From Halobacillus yeomjeoni (GTDB lineage: Bacteria; Bacillota; Bacilli; Bacillales; Halobacillaceae), in assembly GCF_020171525.1 (NCBI RefSeq), contig NZ_JAIVAI010000001.1:1-64000 (forward strand): a stretch of DNA of 64,000 nt, in the 5' to 3' direction. Both the position numbers and the translations under genes were made by a program. Shown here one piece after another: positions 17,798-26,582 of the stretch. The notes under the pieces were generated by a model. The model saw nothing but the letters and a program-made list of their open reading frames with translations, made no database searches and was not told the DNA's origin. The number at the start of each line of letters is the position of its first letter. The stretch's first letter is position 1.

Positions 17798-19846
17798 TCA
17801 AGAAACGCGTTCTGTGTTTTCAAAGTACCTGGAGGGCTCTTCGTCTATCTGAGTATCAGCATCATCTGATTCTTTGATATTGAATTGACTTACTTCTGAA
17901 GAAAGTTCCTGGGACAATGCTTGTAAATTCATAGATGATTGATTCACTTGTTCAATGGAATGGACTTGGTTCTCACTGGAAGCAGCTACTTCCTCAGCTG
18001 TCGCTACTGCCTGTTCAGAAATGATGCTGATTTCTTGTAAACGTTGTTTTACCTCATCATTCAGTTCCTCAGCGTTGTAGACTGCCTCGGTCACTTGAAC
18101 AATTTCTTTATTGATATCTTTGACATGTTCAGTGATTTTGTGGAAAGAAGATTTCGTTTGTGTGACTGCGTCATTCTGGGTTTCTTTGAAAACATTGAAT
18201 TCTTCTGCTTCTTTATTCAATTGTTCCATTTGTGAAGACATGTTCTCAACCAATATTTGAATGCTTTGCGCTTCATTTTTTGACCGTTCTGCAAGTTTTC
18301 TTACTTCGTCAGCTACTACAGCGAAACCACGTCCGGCATCCCCCGCTCTCGCTGATTCAATAGCTGCGTTCAAGGCAAGAAGGTCAGTATTATCCGCTAT
18401 GCTTTCTATCGTTTCTACAATCTTTCGGACTTCTTTAGATTGTTGAGCAGCCATACTCACTTCTGACGACATATGTGTAGCTAATTGAATAAAGGAACTG
18501 GAAGTATGCTCAAGACGATTGACGGTGTTCAAGCCATCATGACTAACCTTTTCAGCTTCATCCAGCTTCTTGCCGATATCCATTGCAGCCGACTTCGTAT
18601 TATCTATTGCTTCTGCCACTTGACTCATAAATGAATGGCTCTCTTCTATTTTATGAGCTTGATCCTGTGAGCCGATGGCAACCTGATTGATTGCCTCATT
18701 CACTTCTTCTGCCTGCTCTGTTGTTTGATCTGATACTTCGGTTAATTGTTCAGAAGAGGTATTCAAGATACCAGTCGCTCTTAAAACTTTTTTTACTGAG
18801 TTTTCCATTCGTTCTGCCATATCATTGAAATGCTCTGCCAATTCTGCCATTTCATCTTTAGAATGGGTGTGGATCCGGTGTGAAAGGTTACCGTCCCCTA
18901 TAGTAGACGCCCCTTCTTTTAAAGTCATGATAGACTTAGAAATCGAACGAGTAAGCAATGTGCCTGTAATGTATAAGGTTAATAAGATTATTACTCCTAA
19001 GATTGCAAGAAGGATGAAAATTCCCTGCTTCAAATTATCCTGTGATTCTGTGTTTTGAGCAAGGAGGTCTTCAGAAGTAGTTTTAACAAGATTCACTTGT
19101 TCAGTTACGTTAGAGGCAATACCTTCGAAAGAAGTGCGGATATTTTCTGCCTGGTTGTATGTATTATTCATTGAAGTCAACGTCTGTCCGTATTTAAGCA
19201 GGGTGCGGTCAAGAGCTTGAGATTCTTCTGTACTTAAAGCGAGTGATTGAACCGATGTCTTGAATTCGTCTGCACTTTGTTTGAATTCATTTAAGTTTCC
19301 TTCAGAAGGGGCGTTCAAAAAGGCTTGCTCATTGATTTTTAATTCAAGTAACTTACTTTTCAGACCGGAGTCCCCGACCGTTGTGATAAGAGAATTGAAT
19401 TCTTGGTAAGATTGATTTATGAACTTATACATCCCTTCATCGTTTGAAAATCCAACGAGCTTATACATATTGACTAATGGGCCTAATTCATTTATGTAAT
19501 TCTTTGTACTTTCATTTATGTTTGAGAACTGGCCTGCGATTTCAGGATGAGTCTCATATTTCTCGGCGTAAATGGAAGAAGCCTTGTTTACCGTTTGAAT
19601 CGCTTCTTTAACACCTTCAGCGTTGTCCTGGTTTGGTTGGCTGAAGAACTGGTTTTGAAGCTGCATGGTGCTTGTCATCAACTGCATTATTTCCTGACTA
19701 TCTGTAAAAGCGCTTTGCAGTGTGTGGCTCTTTTCTGATAAATGGGCTTGTTTATTAATGAAGAATGTAGAAAAGCCGATCAAAACCAGTATACCTACCA
19801 TGGATAGGTAAAGGATAAAGCGCACCCTGCTTTTTATTGAATGCAT
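17798..19846 (-). CDS. methyl-accepting chemotaxis protein
   Basis: Transmembrane chemoreceptor of 682 residues. TM1 is at about 9-30. A roughly 245-residue extracellular all-helical sensor domain follows, resembling HBM-type double helical bundles. TM2 is at about 276-299, the HAMP domain at about 300-352 ([20 protein letters not shown]), and the signalling coiled coil reaches the tip [20 protein letters not shown] and [15 protein letters not shown]. The ATG follows AAAGGGGGAATTAT. The tail is acidic and has no CheR-binding pentapeptide. It is absent from the B. subtilis version of this region as I recall it, so it looks like a lineage-specific insertion, divergent from an orphan PTS permease. 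Confidence 0.92.
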   Translation of the reverse strand: MHSIKSRVRFILYLSMVGILVLIGFSTFFINKQAHLSEKSHTLQSAFTDSQEIMQLMTSTMQLQNQFFSQPNQDNAEGVKEAIQTVNKASSIYAEKYETHPEIAGQFSNINESTKNYINELGPLVNMYKLVGFSNDEGMYKFINQSYQEFNSLITTVGDSGLKSKLLELKINEQAFLNAPSEGNLNEFKQSADEFKTSVQSLALSTEESQALDRTLLKYGQTLTSMNNTYNQAENIRTSFEGIASNVTEQVNLVKTTSEDLLAQNTESQDNLKQGIFILLAILGVIILLTLYITGTLLTRSISKSIMTLKEGASTIGDGNLSHRIHTHSKDEMAELAEHFNDMAERMENSVKKVLRATGILNTSSEQLTEVSDQTTEQAEEVNEAINQVAIGSQDQAHKIEESHSFMSQVAEAIDNTKSAAMDIGKKLDEAEKVSHDGLNTVNRLEHTSSSFIQLATHMSSEVSMAAQQSKEVRKIVETIESIADNTDLLALNAAIESARAGDAGRGFAVVADEVRKLAERSKNEAQSIQILVENMSSQMEQLNKEAEEFNVFKETQNDAVTQTKSSFHKITEHVKDINKEIVQVTEAVYNAEELNDEVKQRLQEISIISEQAVATAEEVAASSENQVHSIEQVNQSSMNLQALSQELSSEVSQFNIKESDDADTQIDEEPSRYFENTERVS

Positions 19847-19891
19847 ATAATTCCCCCTTTAAATTTTCAGAAATTTCGCTTGCATTCCACA

Positions 19892-19920
19892 ATTATAGAA
19901 CTTTCTGTTTTAGAACACAA
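19892..19920 (-). promoter_or_regulatory. sigma-A type promoter of the chemoreceptor gene
   Basis: On the minus strand, TTGTGT (19920-19915), a 17-base spacer and a perfect TATAAT (19897-19892), about 45 bases before the start codon. Chemoreceptor genes in B. subtilis usually use sigma-D; no good sigma-D box is seen here. Confidence 0.6.
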
Positions 19921-19925
19921 TAGAA

Positions 19926-19939
19926 TGAAAACGATAACT
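19926..19939. promoter_or_regulatory. candidate cre (CcpA-binding) site between the MCP and EIIC genes
   Basis: TGAAAACGATAACT matches the cre consensus TGWAANCGNTNWCA at 13 of 14 positions (last base T for A). It lies six bases upstream of the -35 box of the chemoreceptor promoter and about 95 bases before the EIIC gene. ccpA is encoded at 32311-33309. Confidence 0.5.
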
Positions 19940-20033
19940 GAACCTGTGAATTTATGAACAAATATATTTTCAGTGTGTTTACAGCTGTAACCATTATGTA
20001 TAAAATTAAGTAGATGAAAAGGGGGACATTTGC

Positions 20034-21062
20034 GTGAAGGCCTTTTTAGAGAAAAAAGGAGTACATATTACTGTACAAGCATATTTGATCACCGCTTTAA
20101 GTTATATGGCATTAGGATTATTTTCTTCTTTAATTATCGGATTGATCATGAAAACGATTGGTGAGCAGGTTCAACTTGGGATGTTGTCGGGATCCCTTAT
20201 TGAAATGGGAACGTTCGCCATGGATACGAAAATTTGGGGAGGGGCTATAGGTGCTGCAATTGCATATGGTTTAAAAGCGCCACCCCTCGTCATATTCGCT
20301 TCGTTGTTCAGTGGTGCGTTTGGAGCTGAGGCAGGAGGGCCTGCCGGTAGTTACATAGCAGCATTGATTGCCACTGAATTTGGTAAACTGGTAAGTAAGG
20401 AAACCAAGATTGATATCATTTTGACGCCTTTTGCCACTATTATGGTTGGATTCTTCATAGGGTCGTTTATTGGAGCACCTATTGGTGGGTTCATGACCGG
20501 GCTAGGAACGATTATTAATTGGGCGACCCTGCAGCAGCCGCTGATTATGGGGATTGTAGTTGCTGTATTGATGGGGCTGGCATTGACAGCTCCCATTTCA
20601 AGTTTAGCCATCGCTTTAATGTTATCACTTGAAGGAATTGCTGCTGGAGCTGCTACTGTCGGTTGTGCGGCCCAAATGATTGGGTTCGCTACGATCAGCT
20701 ACAGGGATAATGGATTTGGAGGCTTTATTGCACAAGGAATCGGAACCTCTATGCTTCAGGTGGCTAACATCGTGAAAAAGCCGATTATTCTGCTGCCTCC
20801 TACCATAGCTGGAGCAGTTTTGGCACCATTTGCGTCTGTATGGCTGGCTATGGAAAATAATGCACCGGGAGCAGGAATGGGTACGAGTGGGTTCGTCGGG
20901 CAAATCATGACCTTTGAGTCGATGGGCTTTTCATGGCAGATTGCTGGTACCATTTTGGTATTACACATCCTTGCCCCTGCAGTCATCAGTTATATAGTCT
21001 ATTTGGGACTTTTGAAAAAAGGGTTGATTCAACCAGGAGACATGAAGATTGATTATGAGTGA
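20034..21062 (+). CDS. orphan PTS EIIC-type permease (PTS_EIIC_2 family)
   Basis: Membrane protein of 342 residues with about 8-10 hydrophobic segments and many glycines (AGGPAGSYIAALIATEFG, FIGAPIGGFMTGLG, GAGMGTSGFVGQIM), typical of the PTS_EIIC_2 family. No EIIA or EIIB domain is fused, and none is encoded nearby, so phosphotransfer partners, if any, must be elsewhere. The start is GTG at 20034, after AAGGGGGACATTTGC. It diverges from the chemoreceptor gene, and a cre-like box lies between. The sugar or other substrate is unknown; it may not be a classical PTS permease. Confidence 0.8.
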   Translation: MKAFLEKKGVHITVQAYLITALSYMALGLFSSLIIGLIMKTIGEQVQLGMLSGSLIEMGTFAMDTKIWGGAIGAAIAYGLKAPPLVIFASLFSGAFGAEAGGPAGSYIAALIATEFGKLVSKETKIDIILTPFATIMVGFFIGSFIGAPIGGFMTGLGTIINWATLQQPLIMGIVVAVLMGLALTAPISSLAIALMLSLEGIAAGAATVGCAAQMIGFATISYRDNGFGGFIAQGIGTSMLQVANIVKKPIILLPPTIAGAVLAPFASVWLAMENNAPGAGMGTSGFVGQIMTFESMGFSWQIAGTILVLHILAPAVISYIVYLGLLKKGLIQPGDMKIDYE

Positions 21063-21094
21063 GCCTGTGCTAAAATGATTGTGGAGGTGACCTC

Positions 21095-21412
21095 ATGATT
21101 ACTTTAGAATCTGATAAACAGTTAGAGGAACTGATACAGGAACAACCCACCATTTTATTATTTTCAGCAGATTGGTGCCCTGATTGCCGGGTCATCGATC
21201 CAGTGCTTCCAGAGTTAGAAAGAAAATTTGACGGATGGACGTTTGTCTATGTCGATCGGGATCAATTCATCCATATTTGCTCAGAGTATGATGTATTTGG
21301 AATACCAAGTTTCATCGCTTTTAATGAAGGTGAGGAAGTTGGCAGATACGTTGGTAAGGAGAGAAAAACGCCTGAACAAATTGAAGAATTCTTAACGAAA
21401 GTAAGCAAATGA
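21095..21412 (+). CDS. ytpP: thioredoxin-like protein YtpP
   Basis: Thioredoxin-fold protein of 105 residues with the redox motif WCPDC at about residues 29-33 in place of thioredoxin WCGPC, the cis-proline loop GIPSFIAF and the C-terminal helix. The CPDC active site is characteristic of YtpP, which carries out thiol-disulfide exchange in the cytoplasm. The ATG follows TGGAGGTGACCTC. It starts 32 bases after the EIIC gene and has its own terminator before ytpQ. Confidence 0.88.
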   Translation: MITLESDKQLEELIQEQPTILLFSADWCPDCRVIDPVLPELERKFDGWTFVYVDRDQFIHICSEYDVFGIPSFIAFNEGEEVGRYVGKERKTPEQIEEFLTKVSK

Positions 21413-21414
21413 AC

Positions 21415-21449
21415 GAGCTGTGCGACTGCACAGCTTGTTTACTTTTTTA
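21415..21449 (+). terminator. terminator after ytpP
   Basis: GAGCTGTGC and GCACAGCTT pair around GACT, followed by GTTTACTTTTTT. Confidence 0.75.
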
Positions 21450-21551
21450 TAGACGAATCAATGTGTATAATGAGGTAGGGTAAACGTGGAAACTAAAAAG
21501 CTGATGGAATTAAGAACTAAATTTCTTCCAACTGTTTAAGGAGGAAAAACA

Positions 21552-22370
21552 ATGAAAATGACAAGTATCAAAATGAAGAAAAAATTAGAAGAGCGGTTGA
21601 AAAACGATGAATGGAAAACTCATTACAATCGTGACAAAGATACATTCAGAATTGAGTGGCGTGATTCTGGAGAAGGAATCACCATCACACTCCCGAACGT
21701 GATATCAAAGTACGAAGCACGTGGGGATGAAGCCTTGGACGAGCTTGAGGATCATGTTCAAGAGGCACTCAGGGTGATGAACCAGACCCATCACTTGAGC
21801 GGGAAAGAACAACATATCTTCCCTGTCATTCGTGCTGCTTCCTTTCCTACTGAGACCGAAAGTGGAAAGAAACTGGTTTATACCGACCATACCGCAGAAA
21901 CAAGGATTTATTATGCCTTGGACCTTGGGAAGTCGTATCAATTGATCGATGAAGGGATGCTTGAGAAGGAAAATTGGACCATTGAACGCATGAAAGAAGT
22001 GGCAAGCTTCAACGTACGTTCTCTTCCAGTGGAAATGAAAAAAGACACCGTTTACGGAAACGACTTTTATTTCCATTCCACTCAAGATGGGTACGATGCA
22101 AGTCGGATCCTGAATGAAGTTGTTTTAGAAGAGCTGAAAGCGGAATGCAAAGGAGAACTGGCAATCAGCATCCCTCACCAGGACGTTATTATATTTGCGG
22201 ATGTCCAGAACCCGGAAGGATATGATATTTTAGCTCAAATGGCAATGAAATTCTTTGCAGAAGGAACAATTCCAATTACTTCCTTATCTTTCCTATATGA
22301 AGATAAGCAGTTGGAGCCGATTTTTATCCTTGCACAGAAAAAACCAAAACAAAACCGAAAGGACGATTAA
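21552..22370 (+). CDS. ytpQ: YtpQ, DUF1444 family protein
   Basis: Cytosolic protein of 272 residues, the normal length for the DUF1444 family found in Bacilli. Recognisable parts include KMKKKLEERLKNDEW at the start, FPVIRAASFPTE in the middle and ISIPHQDVIIFADVQN near residue 205. The function is unknown. The ATG at 21552 follows AAGGAGGAAAAACA. Only three bases separate it from ytpR, so they form one unit as in B. subtilis. Confidence 0.87.
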   Translation: MKMTSIKMKKKLEERLKNDEWKTHYNRDKDTFRIEWRDSGEGITITLPNVISKYEARGDEALDELEDHVQEALRVMNQTHHLSGKEQHIFPVIRAASFPTETESGKKLVYTDHTAETRIYYALDLGKSYQLIDEGMLEKENWTIERMKEVASFNVRSLPVEMKKDTVYGNDFYFHSTQDGYDASRILNEVVLEELKAECKGELAISIPHQDVIIFADVQNPEGYDILAQMAMKFFAEGTIPITSLSFLYEDKQLEPIFILAQKKPKQNRKDD

Positions 22371-22373
22371 GCT

Positions 22374-22979
22374 ATGGATGTGTTTTACAATAAACAAGGC
22401 ATTGGAGACGTTTTGATTATTCCTATCAAAGAGGGAGAAAAGAACTCCATAAGTCACGAATCATATGGAGACGTAGTGAAAATCACAGATGTGAACGATG
22501 GTTCTCTTCTTGGGTATAACATTTTCAACGCGTCCAAGTATTTTAATATCGATGGTCAAGGAAAAATGAGATTGACTGAAGAAATGCTTGCACCAATCAA
22601 AGACTTGTTTTCTGAAAATGGTTTGAATGATGTGCTGGATTTCGATTTGAGTCCTAAATTCGTCGTTGGCTATGTGACAGAAAAAGGTGCTCATGAGAAC
22701 GCTGATAAATTGAGTGTCTGCCAAGTGGACGTGGGTGATGAAACATTGCAGATCGTTTGTGGCGCACCTAACATAGATCAAGGTCAAAAAGTCGTGGTTG
22801 CTAAAGTTGGGGCTACCATGCCTGGCGGAATGAAAATCAAAGACGCTGAACTTCGTGGTGTCCCTTCCAGCGGTATGATTTGCTCAGCAAAAGAATTGAA
22901 TCTTCCTGATGCTCCTAAAGAAAAAGGAATCTTAGTTCTTGAAGATGATTATAAAGTCGGCCAGGAGTTTGAAGTATAA
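22374..22979 (+). CDS. ytpR: YtpR, tRNA-binding (EMAP/PheT-like OB-fold) protein
   Basis: Protein of 201 residues. A unique N-terminal half of about 90 residues is followed by a tRNA-binding OB fold: [20 protein letters not shown], then [20 protein letters not shown] and [14 protein letters not shown]. These match the B1 domain of the phenylalanyl-tRNA synthetase beta chain. Stand-alone YtpR proteins are common in Firmicutes, but their role is not established. It is closely spaced after ytpQ and ends in a strong terminator. Confidence 0.9.
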   Translation: MDVFYNKQGIGDVLIIPIKEGEKNSISHESYGDVVKITDVNDGSLLGYNIFNASKYFNIDGQGKMRLTEEMLAPIKDLFSENGLNDVLDFDLSPKFVVGYVTEKGAHENADKLSVCQVDVGDETLQIVCGAPNIDQGQKVVVAKVGATMPGGMKIKDAELRGVPSSGMICSAKELNLPDAPKEKGILVLEDDYKVGQEFEV

Positions 22980-22990
22980 GATTCATATTC

Positions 22991-23025
22991 GAAGCAAAGC
23001 AGTGGAAACTGCTTTGCTTTTTTTT
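22991..23025 (+). terminator. terminator after ytpR
   Basis: AAGCAAAGCAG and CTGCTTTGCTT form an 11-bp stem with loop TGGAAA, followed by TTTTTT. Confidence 0.92.
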
Positions 23026-23061
23026 GTCCGGTCTTCTTAAAGGCTGCTGTTTATTTTACCA

Positions 23062-23351
23062 GTCTCTGTTAAAGTCTGTTGTTGATATTTCAAATGATTT
23101 CATACAAGACTTGGCGTGGGGGTTTTTTCAGTCAGTTTTGATATCAGAGTGTGGGAGGGAAGGGAAGACAGTCCACTTTCCGTGGGGGGACGCTTTAGAC
23201 TCCTCGAACTTTTCGTTCTCCGGGGTCTCCCCTTGTTCTTTATTCCCGCAGGAGTCTCACCATTCCCTAGTCCGCCTCACACTACTCCTTTTACGGCACT
23301 AGTTGATGTAAGTTCACATGTTAAATAACAACACTAAGCATTAACAGAGCC
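23062..23351. mobile_element. MITE-like element, copy 1 (290 bp)
   Basis: A non-coding element bounded by GTCTCTGTTA on the left and TAACAGAGCC on the right, inverted repeats with one mismatch that continue imperfectly for about 45 bases. Flanking octamers TTTTACCA (23054-23061) and TTTTACTA (23352-23359) look like a target-site duplication with one change. A near-identical sequence lies at 42733-43013. A conserved hairpin (23198-23227, GAAC/GTTC core inside GACTCC/GGGGTC) sits mid-element. No transposase is encoded. Confidence 0.75.
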
Positions 23352-23549
23352 TTTTACTAAATGATTGTGTAAATAGGGCGGGGGAGGAGAGATATCTATT
23401 TTCTGTGATAAGTCATCTAATCATAGTTGAAAATTACTAACTAATCCTAAAGTCACTTTTAAAAAGATTGTAAACCAAAGGAATGAAAAAAACTGTTAAA
23501 ATAAGAGTAACCACAATAAGACTTACATAGGAAAAGAGAGTGAACGGTA

Positions 23550-26486
23550 ATGTGGAATGACTTTAAGAATAAATTGAAGCAATGGTTTGATTCAAATGAG
23601 AACGAATCAAACCAAAAAACTGAGAATGAACTTGAAAGAAGAGAAATGAACGCTAAAACAAAAATGACATATCGCTATCCGAAACAAGGAGAATTTCGTT
23701 TTCCTGTAATTCCGGACAGGCAGAAGAGTGAGGAAACTTCTGAACCTCCGAAAAGAGAATTAGAGCAGCGTCCGAGAAGGAGAAAACAACAACCGGAAGT
23801 AAACAATTATACAGAAAAGAAAAACAATCCAAAACGAGAATCAACCAAGGATAAAAGGGAGCTTCCAGAAACTTCTTCTGTTCCTTTTACTCCAACAGAT
23901 GTCCCTTCACCAATTTACGGTTATCACAGCAGGCAGCTTAAAGTAGGCTTGGAAAAGCTGGAGAGTACTGTGGGCTCTTCAAACTTAGAAGAAGACAATG
24001 ATGAGGAAACAGAAGTTTATGGTATGAATGATGAAGAGTGGGAAGAAATGAGGAGAAGGCTCCGGAGTCGAGTCAGCGAAGGGAATAATATTCATAAACC
24101 TTCGGATAATCCGAATGTTGGTGACGAGCAGACGAAAGATGAAAGTTCCGAGCATACTCAATTGGTAAGCGAAGAAGCAGCAACAGTAGAGACTTCTTCT
24201 TTACTTGAAAAAAATATCCGGTCTTCCCAAGAAGAAAATGAAACTCTTGGTTATGAAGAAACACAGGTTAATGATGAAATAGATAATAGTTTTAATCAAT
24301 TCAGCCATCAGATTCATGAAGAGTCAGAGGTCGAGGAAGAGTCGTCTTTCCCTGATGAAGTTGAGGACGAAGGTGATCTTTCACAAACTCAATATTTAGA
24401 TGAAACGGACTATAATGTTGAAAGTCTTGACCCACATGAAGAAGAAAACTCATATGAAGAAGAAGTAAAAGAAGAATCTGAGTCTATCGTTGAAGAGGGC
24501 TTAACCGAAATCAATGAAGATACTGAGGACCTGACCTCAGAAGAAATATCTCTTCAATCGGAAAAAATTAGTGAGGAAAATAACGAAGAAACTCCTTCCT
24601 CTGGTGACAGGCATCACTCAACAAAGCGGAGGACTGAAAGCTCTGAATTAGAATCAGGTATCAGCCCTGAAATCAAAGATGATTCTGCGTTAAAGGATGA
24701 TACGGTATTTGATCATTCAACTCACCTGGAAGAAACAGAAGAAGTTTATAAGGAAACATCTGAAGAAACATCTGAAGAAACATCTGAAGAAACATCTGAA
24801 GAAACATCTGAAGAAACACATCCCAAAGACTTTAAATCTGACCAAAGTAATAAGAAAAAAGAAAGATCAGATGAGAAATCACCAGCTAAAGAAAAGAAAA
24901 GAACCGTTCCCTTCAATGTCATCATGACACCTCGTGATAAGCGTACACGGGATATGCAGCAAAATGATATTAACAAAAATAAAGAAGCAGTAGAAAAAAA
25001 AACGGCACATAATAAAGATCGTCCCACCGATTTAGTGAACGAAAAAGGTCGTCGCACACAAGAGAGGGTAAACTACAAAACACCCCTTCATCTCTTAGAG
25101 GATCCAATCAGGAGGACAAACGAAGATGACAGCTGGATTCAAGAGCAGATGGAGTTGCTTGAAACGACTTTAAGGCATTTTCATGTCAGGGCCAATGTAG
25201 TCAATGCTATGAAAGGTCCGACGGTCACAAGGTATGAAGTTCAACCCGAACCAGGAGTCAAAGTAAGTAAAATTACCAATCTAGCTGATGATATTAAGCT
25301 GAGCATGGCGGCAAAGGATATTCGTATCGAAGCTCCTATCCCTGGGAAGCAGGCGGTCGGTATTGAACTCCCGAATTTAAAACCTCAGATGGTCGGGCTG
25401 CAGGAAATTTTTGAATCGAATGCATTTCAAAATGATTCATCCCCGCTCTCTGTTGGTTTAGGGCTGGATATTGGCGGAGACTCCGTCGTTACAAATTTGA
25501 AGAAAATGCCGCATGGCTTGATTGCAGGTGCGACAGGATCTGGGAAGAGTGTATGCATCAACACGATTTTAGTCAGTCTGCTTTATAAGGCTCATCACGA
25601 AGATGTGAAATTCCTTTTAATCGATCCTAAAATGGTTGAATTAGCTCCTTATAATGACTTGCCACACCTTGTTTCTCCAGTGATTACAGATGTGAAAGCT
25701 GCTACCACAGCCTTGAAATGGGCTGTAAAAGAAATGGAGGAAAGGTACGAAAAGTTCGTTGACGAAGGAGCGAGGGATGTTGAGCGGTACAATGAGAAGA
25801 TGATGAAACAAGGTAGGAAGGACGAAAAACTCCCTTATCTTGTCATCGTCATTGATGAATTAGCAGACTTGATGATGGTATCGCCTCAAGATGTGGAAGA
25901 TTCCATTTGCCGTATTGCCCAGAAAGCACGGGCATGTGGGATCCATTTATTGCTTGCTACACAGCGGCCTTCAGTCGATGTCATTACAGGTCTTATCAAA
26001 GCCAATATACCGACCCGGATTGCATTCAGCGTTTCTTCTCAAGTAGATTCTCGTACAATCATTGATTCAGGCGGGGCTGAGAAGCTGCTTGGCAAAGGTG
26101 ATATGCTTTTTGTGGAGAATGGTTCAGGACAGCCTCATAGAATTCAAGGGGCCTTCGTTTCTGATGATGAAATTGAAAGAGTGACAAATTATGTGAAGAA
26201 AATGGCACCTCCGCAATATTTGTTCCATCAAGAAGAATTGATGAGACAAGTATCTTCTGAAGAAGAGACGGATGAGCTTTTTGATGAAGCAGTCCAATTT
26301 GTCGTCAATCAAAACGGTGCCAGTGCTTCTTTACTGCAACGACGTTTCAAAGTAGGTTATAATCGTGCTGCGCGTTTGATTGATCAAATGGAGGACTATG
26401 GCATCATCTCTGAGCAAAAGGGGAGTAAGCCAAGGGATATCTTATTATCTGCCCAGCAAATTGAAGATATGATGGACGGACGGTAG
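23550..26486 (+). CDS. sftA: DNA translocase SftA (YtpS; FtsK/SpoIIIE family, soluble)
   Basis: Septum-associated DNA pump of 978 residues that clears the chromosome from the closing septum. There is no N-terminal membrane domain, which separates SftA from SpoIIIE. Residues 1-500 are a highly acidic, Glu/Ser-rich linker. The motor domain follows, with the alpha region (ETTLRHFHVRANVVNAMKGP), Walker A GATGSGKS (about 658) and Walker B-type LVIVIDELADLMM (about 768). A C-terminal gamma winged helix (SASLLQRRFKVGYNRAARLI) reads DNA polarity sequences. Length is close to B. subtilis SftA (952). The ATG follows AAAAGAGAGTGAACGGTA. The linker contains five perfect 12-base repeats. Confidence 0.93.
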   Translation: MWNDFKNKLKQWFDSNENESNQKTENELERREMNAKTKMTYRYPKQGEFRFPVIPDRQKSEETSEPPKRELEQRPRRRKQQPEVNNYTEKKNNPKRESTKDKRELPETSSVPFTPTDVPSPIYGYHSRQLKVGLEKLESTVGSSNLEEDNDEETEVYGMNDEEWEEMRRRLRSRVSEGNNIHKPSDNPNVGDEQTKDESSEHTQLVSEEAATVETSSLLEKNIRSSQEENETLGYEETQVNDEIDNSFNQFSHQIHEESEVEEESSFPDEVEDEGDLSQTQYLDETDYNVESLDPHEEENSYEEEVKEESESIVEEGLTEINEDTEDLTSEEISLQSEKISEENNEETPSSGDRHHSTKRRTESSELESGISPEIKDDSALKDDTVFDHSTHLEETEEVYKETSEETSEETSEETSEETSEETHPKDFKSDQSNKKKERSDEKSPAKEKKRTVPFNVIMTPRDKRTRDMQQNDINKNKEAVEKKTAHNKDRPTDLVNEKGRRTQERVNYKTPLHLLEDPIRRTNEDDSWIQEQMELLETTLRHFHVRANVVNAMKGPTVTRYEVQPEPGVKVSKITNLADDIKLSMAAKDIRIEAPIPGKQAVGIELPNLKPQMVGLQEIFESNAFQNDSSPLSVGLGLDIGGDSVVTNLKKMPHGLIAGATGSGKSVCINTILVSLLYKAHHEDVKFLLIDPKMVELAPYNDLPHLVSPVITDVKAATTALKWAVKEMEERYEKFVDEGARDVERYNEKMMKQGRKDEKLPYLVIVIDELADLMMVSPQDVEDSICRIAQKARACGIHLLLATQRPSVDVITGLIKANIPTRIAFSVSSQVDSRTIIDSGGAEKLLGKGDMLFVENGSGQPHRIQGAFVSDDEIERVTNYVKKMAPPQYLFHQEELMRQVSSEEETDELFDEAVQFVVNQNGASASLLQRRFKVGYNRAARLIDQMEDYGIISEQKGSKPRDILLSAQQIEDMMDGR
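24753..24818 (+). repeat. perfect 12-bp tandem repeat in the sftA linker
   Basis: GAAACATCTGAA occurs five times without a single change, plus half a unit, coding for (ETSE) repeats. The lack of silent differences points to recent slippage or expansion within the acidic linker. Confidence 0.95.
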
Positions 26487-26582
26487 GAATTTACTAGATA
26501 AACTTGTGTATTGACTCTCAATTTTATATGATTGAAGATGAATGAATTTTATATTGACCTCAATTGTTTAAGGAGTAAAGTC

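Noticed and set aside
24697-24927. Frame with repeated HLKK units overlapping sftA
   Set aside because: Shadow frame of the 12-bp repeats encoding ETSE in the real sftA frame.
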